The translations under genes were made by a program, and so were the position numbers. From the NCBI GenBank assembly GCA_014377795.1, contig JACMOY010000252.1:1-9250 (forward strand): 9,250 bases of DNA, in the 5' to 3' direction. Positions 5,813 to 9,250 of the stretch are shown here, in pieces. The notes below the pieces were generated by a model that saw nothing but the letters and a program-made list of their open reading frames with translations, was not told where the DNA came from and made no database searches. How positions within the stretch are numbered: the first letter of the stretch is position 1; every line of letters begins with the position of its first letter. This DNA comes from Actinomycetota bacterium. GTDB lineage: Bacteria; Actinomycetota; Actinomycetes; Actinomycetales; Angustibacteraceae.

Positions 5813-6907
5813 ATGAAGAACGGCACGTTCGTGATGGACGCCCACACCGGGTTCTGGGACGCCAGCCCGGAGAACTGCAAGAACAAGTACGGCGAGGCGT
5901 TCGTCGAGACCTTCTACGCCTTCCAGACCGGCTTCAACCCCACCGGTCAGCCGCAGTGGACCATGGACTACGAGTCCGTGTTCCGCAAGGTCGACCCGGA
6001 CTGGTACCTCGAGACGATGTTCGTGCAGGGCGACGCCGACATGTCGATCCTGTCGACCCAGGTGCTGATGGACTTCTACCACACGGGTTTCACCAACCCC
6101 GAGCGCAACGCCGAGCTGATCAAGCGCGCCCCTGACCGGTTGATCGGGTTGGGTGGCATCGACCCCCGGGCACCTGATGCGCTCGAGCAGGTCGACCGAC
6201 AGGTCGAGCTCGGCATGAAGGGTTTCAAGTGGTACACGGCCGAGTGGCGTGGTGAGTCGCGCGGCTGGAAGGCCAACGACCCCATGGTGTTCCCGCTGTA
6301 CGAGCGCTGCATCGAGCTCGGCATCAAGAACATGCACTTCCACAAGGGCCCTGCCGTCGAACCGCTCGCGCTGGAGAAGTTCGACGTCCGTGATATCGAC
6401 GAGCCGTCCACGCTCTACCCCGAGCTGAACTTCATCGTCGACCACTGCGGGCTGCCACGGCTGGACGACTTCTGCTGGCTGTCCGCCCGCAGCCCCAACG
6501 TCTACGCCTCGCTCGCCGTGGCGCTGGCGTTCGTGCACAACCGTCCGCGGTTCTTCGCGAACATCATGGCGAACCTGCTGTTCTGGCTCGGCCCAGACCG
6601 GATCATCTACGGTACCGACTTTCCGATCTGGTACCCGCAGTGGCAGCTCGACGACCTGATGGCGTTCCAGCTGCCGGCCGACATCGAGGACGAGTTCGGT
6701 GTCTCGCTGACCGATGAGACCAAGGAGAAGATCATCGGTGGCAACATCGCGCGGCTGTACGACATCGACACCGCCGCGAAGCTGCAGCAGCTCAAGGGTG
6801 ACGAGTTCGAGGTTCGCCGCGAACAGCGCATCGCCTCGGTGCCGTCCCACACGGCGGGCGAGGACGCGCAGATCGAGGTCGGGATCGCGGGGGGCGTGCC
6901 GCGGTGA
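5813..6907 (+). CDS. ACMSD-type amidohydrolase of a propane-monooxygenase-like accessory set
   Basis: This 364-residue TIM-barrel amidohydrolase belongs to the Amidohydro_2/ACMSD family. Likely metal ligands are His11 in VMDAHTGF, His177 in MHFHKG, His211 in FIVDHCGLP and Asp269 in IIYGTDFP. The usual N-terminal HxH is reduced to His11-Thr-Gly13, so one ligand is missing and catalysis may be altered. GLGGIDPRAPDALEQVDRQV and GMKGFKWYTAEWRGE (about 131-145) are characteristic of the amidohydrolases found next to soluble diiron monooxygenases. The last 40 residues after the barrel are polar and probably flexible. The start is ATG 5813, with GAGAGG 6 nt upstream. It heads a four-gene operon and its TGA overlaps the next GTG. 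A role in maturation of a diiron hydroxylase, or in metabolite turnover, is inferred from context; the substrate is unknown. Confidence 0.93.
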   Translation: MKNGTFVMDAHTGFWDASPENCKNKYGEAFVETFYAFQTGFNPTGQPQWTMDYESVFRKVDPDWYLETMFVQGDADMSILSTQVLMDFYHTGFTNPERNAELIKRAPDRLIGLGGIDPRAPDALEQVDRQVELGMKGFKWYTAEWRGESRGWKANDPMVFPLYERCIELGIKNMHFHKGPAVEPLALEKFDVRDIDEPSTLYPELNFIVDHCGLPRLDDFCWLSARSPNVYASLAVALAFVHNRPRFFANIMANLLFWLGPDRIIYGTDFPIWYPQWQLDDLMAFQLPADIEDEFGVSLTDETKEKIIGGNIARLYDIDTAAKLQQLKGDEFEVRREQRIASVPSHTAGEDAQIEVGIAGGVPR

Positions 6908-7239
6908 GCTCGATCTCGACGCAGATCGACGTCGCAGCGGTGCGCGAGGCGGCTGGCAGCGTCCCGGATCCCGAGATCCGGCGCACGCTGGGCGAGCTCG
7001 ACCTGCTCGACGAGGTCGAGGTGGTGGCGGACGGCGACGTCGTCGTCCGCTACCACCTCACATCGCCGCTGTGCCCTTCGCCGTTCGCCATCCAGATCGG
7101 CCGGGAGGTGCGCCGTCGGGTCGAGCTGGTGCCCGGCGTGCGCGCCTGCCGGGTCGACATCCACGACCACTTCATTGCGGCCGACATCTCCCAGCAGGTC
7201 AACGAGGGTGACGTCACCGAGCCGCCGTCGTGGCTGTGA
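6904..7239 (+). CDS. DUF59/MIP18-type metal-sulfur cluster assembly factor
   Basis: This 111-residue protein has the SufT/PaaD-like DUF59 layout: an N-terminal helix, DPE at 22-24 (VPDPEIRRTLGELDLLDEV), a central beta segment VVVRYHLTSPLCPSPFAIQI with Cys57 at the expected reactive position, and a closing VELVPGVRACRVDIHD. Family members help insert or assemble Fe-S or related metal centres in client proteins. Here the client could be the diiron enzyme or its reductase, encoded elsewhere. GTG 6904 is the first start and overlaps the amidohydrolase TGA (GTGA at 6904-6907), giving coupled translation. The family's TxxxCP pattern is retained as TSPLCP. The gene sits between the amidohydrolase and the unrecognised third gene. 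Family call is fairly firm; client identity is inference. Confidence 0.87.
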   Translation: MSSISTQIDVAAVREAAGSVPDPEIRRTLGELDLLDEVEVVADGDVVVRYHLTSPLCPSPFAIQIGREVRRRVELVPGVRACRVDIHDHFIAADISQQVNEGDVTEPPSWL

Positions 7240-8111
7240 GCGTCGACCAGCCGGTCCTCGACCCCCTTGACCGTGATGCGGTCGATGGGGTCGAGGCGGC
7301 GCACCTCGCGCTGCGCGGGCGTCGCGAGCTGCAGCTGCTCGAGGACCCGTCGGTGCTGGCGATGGCGCAGCTGCTCGTCGAGCGCTGGCGCGACGCCGCA
7401 CCCTGGGTGCGGGCCGCCGTCGCCACGGTGGACCGGTTCGCTCGTGAGGTGGCACTCGGCGACCTCCCGGGGCTGCTGGCCGCCGGGCGCGCCGACCCCG
7501 CCGAGGCCGACCGGTCGCTGCAGCGCCTCGCCCGGCGTCACGACGGGCTGTCGGCGGGTCAGATGGCCTCGTTGGCGTTCGGGCCCAAGCTGTGGTGGAC
7601 GGTGGCGGGGGTCCCCGTCACCTGGCTGCCCCTGTCGCAGGGCGACGGCCACCGCCCCCTGCCCAGCGTGCAGTCCGGCGTGCGCCTGCTGCTGCTCTCG
7701 GTCATCGGTTCGGGCGCGACGCAGGACGAGCTGCGAGCGGTGCGGGTCGGCGACGCGGGCTCGCTGAACGCGGCCGGACGGATCGTCCCCGATGTGCAGG
7801 CCGAGCCGCTCGCGGTGGCCTACCGCGACGTGGACGGCGAGCACCTCACCTTCCTGTCCTACGAGGCGCGCCAGGCTCTGCTCGACCTGCGCGCGTCGCT
7901 GGGCCCGTCCGGCCCCGACGACCTGCTGCTGCCCGCCAAGGACGCAGCCGAGGCGTCGACGGCGGCGCTGGCGGCCGGGTCGGCCCTCGTCGGTGCCGGC
8001 AACGACGTCAACGTGACGCTGTGCCGGGCCACCGGTGACTTCTTCCGCGCCTGGGGCATGCCCGGGGCCCGTTTCGACATCCGCACCGCACCAGCCGAGG
8101 AGCACCCGTGA
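7236..8111 (+). CDS. Unrecognised protein resembling a catalytically dead tyrosine recombinase
   Basis: This is a 291-residue soluble protein with no family I recognise with certainty. An N-terminal helical part (about 30-125, PWVRAAVATVDRFAREVALG and onward to LWWTVAGVPVTW) resembles the core-binding domain of tyrosine recombinases. The C-terminal part follows their catalytic-domain pattern. SVIGSGATQDELRAVRVGD (155-173) matches box I (TGLRxSELLxLxxxD) but has Thr162 instead of Arg. An LAVAYRDVDGEHLTFLS beta-hairpin then a helix DLRASLG and DLLLP follow. TLCRATGDFFRAWGMPG (261-277) matches box II with Cys263-Arg264 where Arg-His is expected. The box I-box II spacing is about 101 residues, as in XerD. 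No Tyr follows box II. GTG 7236 overlaps the DUF59 stop (GTGA); GTG 7230 is two codons earlier. The recombinase relation is inference by eye. Confidence 0.85.
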   Translation: MSVDQPVLDPLDRDAVDGVEAAHLALRGRRELQLLEDPSVLAMAQLLVERWRDAAPWVRAAVATVDRFAREVALGDLPGLLAAGRADPAEADRSLQRLARRHDGLSAGQMASLAFGPKLWWTVAGVPVTWLPLSQGDGHRPLPSVQSGVRLLLLSVIGSGATQDELRAVRVGDAGSLNAAGRIVPDVQAEPLAVAYRDVDGEHLTFLSYEARQALLDLRASLGPSGPDDLLLPAKDAAEASTAALAAGSALVGAGNDVNVTLCRATGDFFRAWGMPGARFDIRTAPAEEHP

Positions 8112-9142
8112 AGGCGGCCCAGCTGCACGAGTTCCACCGTCCCCTGCAGATCGAGGACGTCCCCGACCCCCAGGTCAGCGCGCCGTTCGACGTGATCGTG
8201 CGCGTCGGGGCGGCCGGGCTGTGCCGCACCGACCTGCACATCTGGGAGGGGCAGTTCGACGACGCGCAGAAGGAGTCCGGGCTCGCCCTGCCCTACTCAC
8301 CGGGGCACGAGAACGCCGGCTGGGTCGAGGCGGTCGGTGAGGCCGTCACCAACGTGCGCGTCGGCGACAAGGTGATCCTGCACCCGCTGATCACCTGCGG
8401 CCTGTGCCGCGCCTGCCGTGACGGTGACGACGTGCACTGCGACAAGAACGTCTTCCCGGGGCTGTTCGCCCCCGGTGGCTTCGCCGAGATGATCAAGACC
8501 GGCGCCAGGTCGGTGATCAAGCTGGACGACTCGCTCGAGCCGACGGACGTCGCCCCGCTGGCCGACGCCGGCCTGACGGCCTATCACGCCATCAAGAAGG
8601 CCTTGCCGCTGCTGCACCCCGGCAGCACGTGCGTCGTCATCGGCGCCGGCGGCCTGGGCCACATCGGCATCCAGTGCCTGCGCGCGATGAGCGCGACGAC
8701 CATCGTGGTCCTGGACTCCAACGCCGACGCGCTCGCCCTGGCGCAGGGCTGGGGCGCCGACCACACCGTGCTGGTCGACGGCAACCAGGTCGAGCAGGTC
8801 AAGGTGCTGACCGGCGGCCAGGGCGTCCACGTGGTCCTGGACTTCGTCGGTGAGGGCGGTGCCCAGGAGTGGGGGGTCGACCTGCTGCGCAACAAGGGGT
8901 TCTTCTTCGTCATCGGCTACGGCGGCGTCCTCGCCGTGCCCACCATGCGGATGATCCTCACCGAGATCAGCTTCATCGGGAACCTGGTCGGCAGCTACAA
9001 CGACCTGGTCGAGCTGATGGCTCTGGCCGCGGCCGGCCGGGTGGTGCTGCACAGCACCACCTACCCGTTGGCCGACGTCAACACGGCGATGGACGACCTG
9101 ATCGCCGGCCGACTGCACGGCCGCGGGATCCTCGTCCCCTGA
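8108..9142 (+). CDS. Zinc-dependent NAD-linked alcohol dehydrogenase
   Basis: This 344-residue medium-chain dehydrogenase should oxidise an alcohol with NAD+. Catalytic zinc ligands are Cys39 (GLCRTDLH), His67 (PGHEN, with Glu68) and Asp153 (LADAGLTAYHA), Asp replacing the Cys of liver-type enzymes. The structural zinc site is Cys97, Cys100, Cys103 and Cys111. The Rossmann loop is GAGGLG (179-184), and Asp203 at the end of the second strand points to NAD rather than NADP. The length is normal for the family. The start GTG 8108 overlaps the previous stop (GTGA), the third such junction in the operon. Propane-monooxygenase clusters carry this type of enzyme to oxidise 2-propanol to acetone or 1-propanol to propanal; that substrate is an inference from context. 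No terminator hairpin is visible after the stop, and a tRNA fragment begins 31 bp downstream. Confidence 0.95.
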   Translation: MKAAQLHEFHRPLQIEDVPDPQVSAPFDVIVRVGAAGLCRTDLHIWEGQFDDAQKESGLALPYSPGHENAGWVEAVGEAVTNVRVGDKVILHPLITCGLCRACRDGDDVHCDKNVFPGLFAPGGFAEMIKTGARSVIKLDDSLEPTDVAPLADAGLTAYHAIKKALPLLHPGSTCVVIGAGGLGHIGIQCLRAMSATTIVVLDSNADALALAQGWGADHTVLVDGNQVEQVKVLTGGQGVHVVLDFVGEGGAQEWGVDLLRNKGFFFVIGYGGVLAVPTMRMILTEISFIGNLVGSYNDLVELMALAAAGRVVLHSTTYPLADVNTAMDDLIAGRLHGRGILVP

Positions 9143-9173
9143 CTGCGACCGGAGCGCCCTCGGAGCTGGTGGC

Positions 9174-9204
9174 GGAGCGGGTGACCGGGATCGAACCGGC
9201 ATGG
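9174..9204 (-). other. tRNA-Gly 3' fragment (acceptor 3' strand and T arm); candidate attachment site
   Basis: Read on the minus strand this gives GCCGG-TTCGATC-CCGGT (T arm, plus-strand 9184-9200), then CACCCGC (acceptor 3' strand, 9177-9183), discriminator T and CC. The acceptor half matches tRNA-Gly, whose 5' strand would be GCGGGTG. The upstream part should occupy roughly 9201-9247, but no anticodon stem-loop with T33, no D arm and no GCGGGTG 5' strand are present there. The base after CC is G, so CCA is not encoded. I infer a truncated copy left by site-specific integration into a tRNA gene; a decayed tRNA gene is the alternative. Confidence 0.6.
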
Positions 9205-9250
9205 TGACTGGACCCTGGCGGGTGCGCGCGGCCGGCCACAGCCAGCAGCG

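Noticed and set aside
8869..9207. Open frame ending VAERVTGIEPAW
   Set aside because: It overlaps the alcohol dehydrogenase gene, and its last residues come from reading through the tRNA fragment, a common false-ORF signature.
1..9250. CRISPR array, insertion sequence or prophage genes
   Set aside because: No regularly spaced repeats, no transposase motifs and no phage structural genes were found; the only mobile-element hint is the tRNA fragment at the right edge.

Overview
The window is very GC-rich chromosomal DNA with strongly G/C-biased third codon positions, frequent GTG starts and gene families typical of Actinobacteria: an actinobacterial-type RpiB, an Eis-like acetyltransferase, an RsbU/SpoIIE-type phosphatase, DUF4395, and a propane-monooxygenase-style accessory operon. 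I would call it a high-GC actinomycete but cannot fix the order or genus from sequence alone.

Left half (1-4941) looks like ordinary chromosome. A DUF429 protein runs off the left edge on the minus strand. It is divergent from rpiB (597-1076), which is followed after 3 bp by a Nei/Fpg-family DNA glycosylase whose only workable start is a CTG at 1080. An Eis-like N-acetyltransferase (minus strand) converges on the glycosylase with a 9-bp gap. It is divergent from a membrane-anchored PP2C/SpoIIE phosphatase, which in turn converges on a DUF4395 membrane protein with another 9-bp gap.

Middle (4942-5812) is an 871-bp stretch with no convincing intact gene. It holds a small ORF (MSVRRSCR) with a strong Shine-Dalgarno sequence, coupled to a hydrophobic reading frame that appears frame-broken. 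A cluster of inverted repeats (5458-5518) follows, then the ribosome-binding site of the next operon.

Right half (5813-9142) is a tight four-gene operon. It encodes an ACMSD-type amidohydrolase, a DUF59/MIP18-type Fe-S assembly factor, an unrecognised protein that reads like a tyrosine recombinase stripped of its catalytic residues, and a zinc- and NAD-dependent alcohol dehydrogenase. Each junction is a 4-bp GTGA overlap, implying coupled translation. The set resembles the genes that follow the structural genes of soluble diiron propane monooxygenases (prm/mim type) in actinobacteria, but no monooxygenase gene is present here. I infer a role in maturing or supporting a diiron enzyme and in oxidising the secondary alcohol it makes.

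At the right edge (9174-9204, minus strand) is the 3' part of a tRNA-Gly (acceptor 3' strand plus T arm) with no anticodon arm. This is what the chromosomal side of an integrated element's attachment site looks like. The geometry predicts that the element lies to the right of the window.
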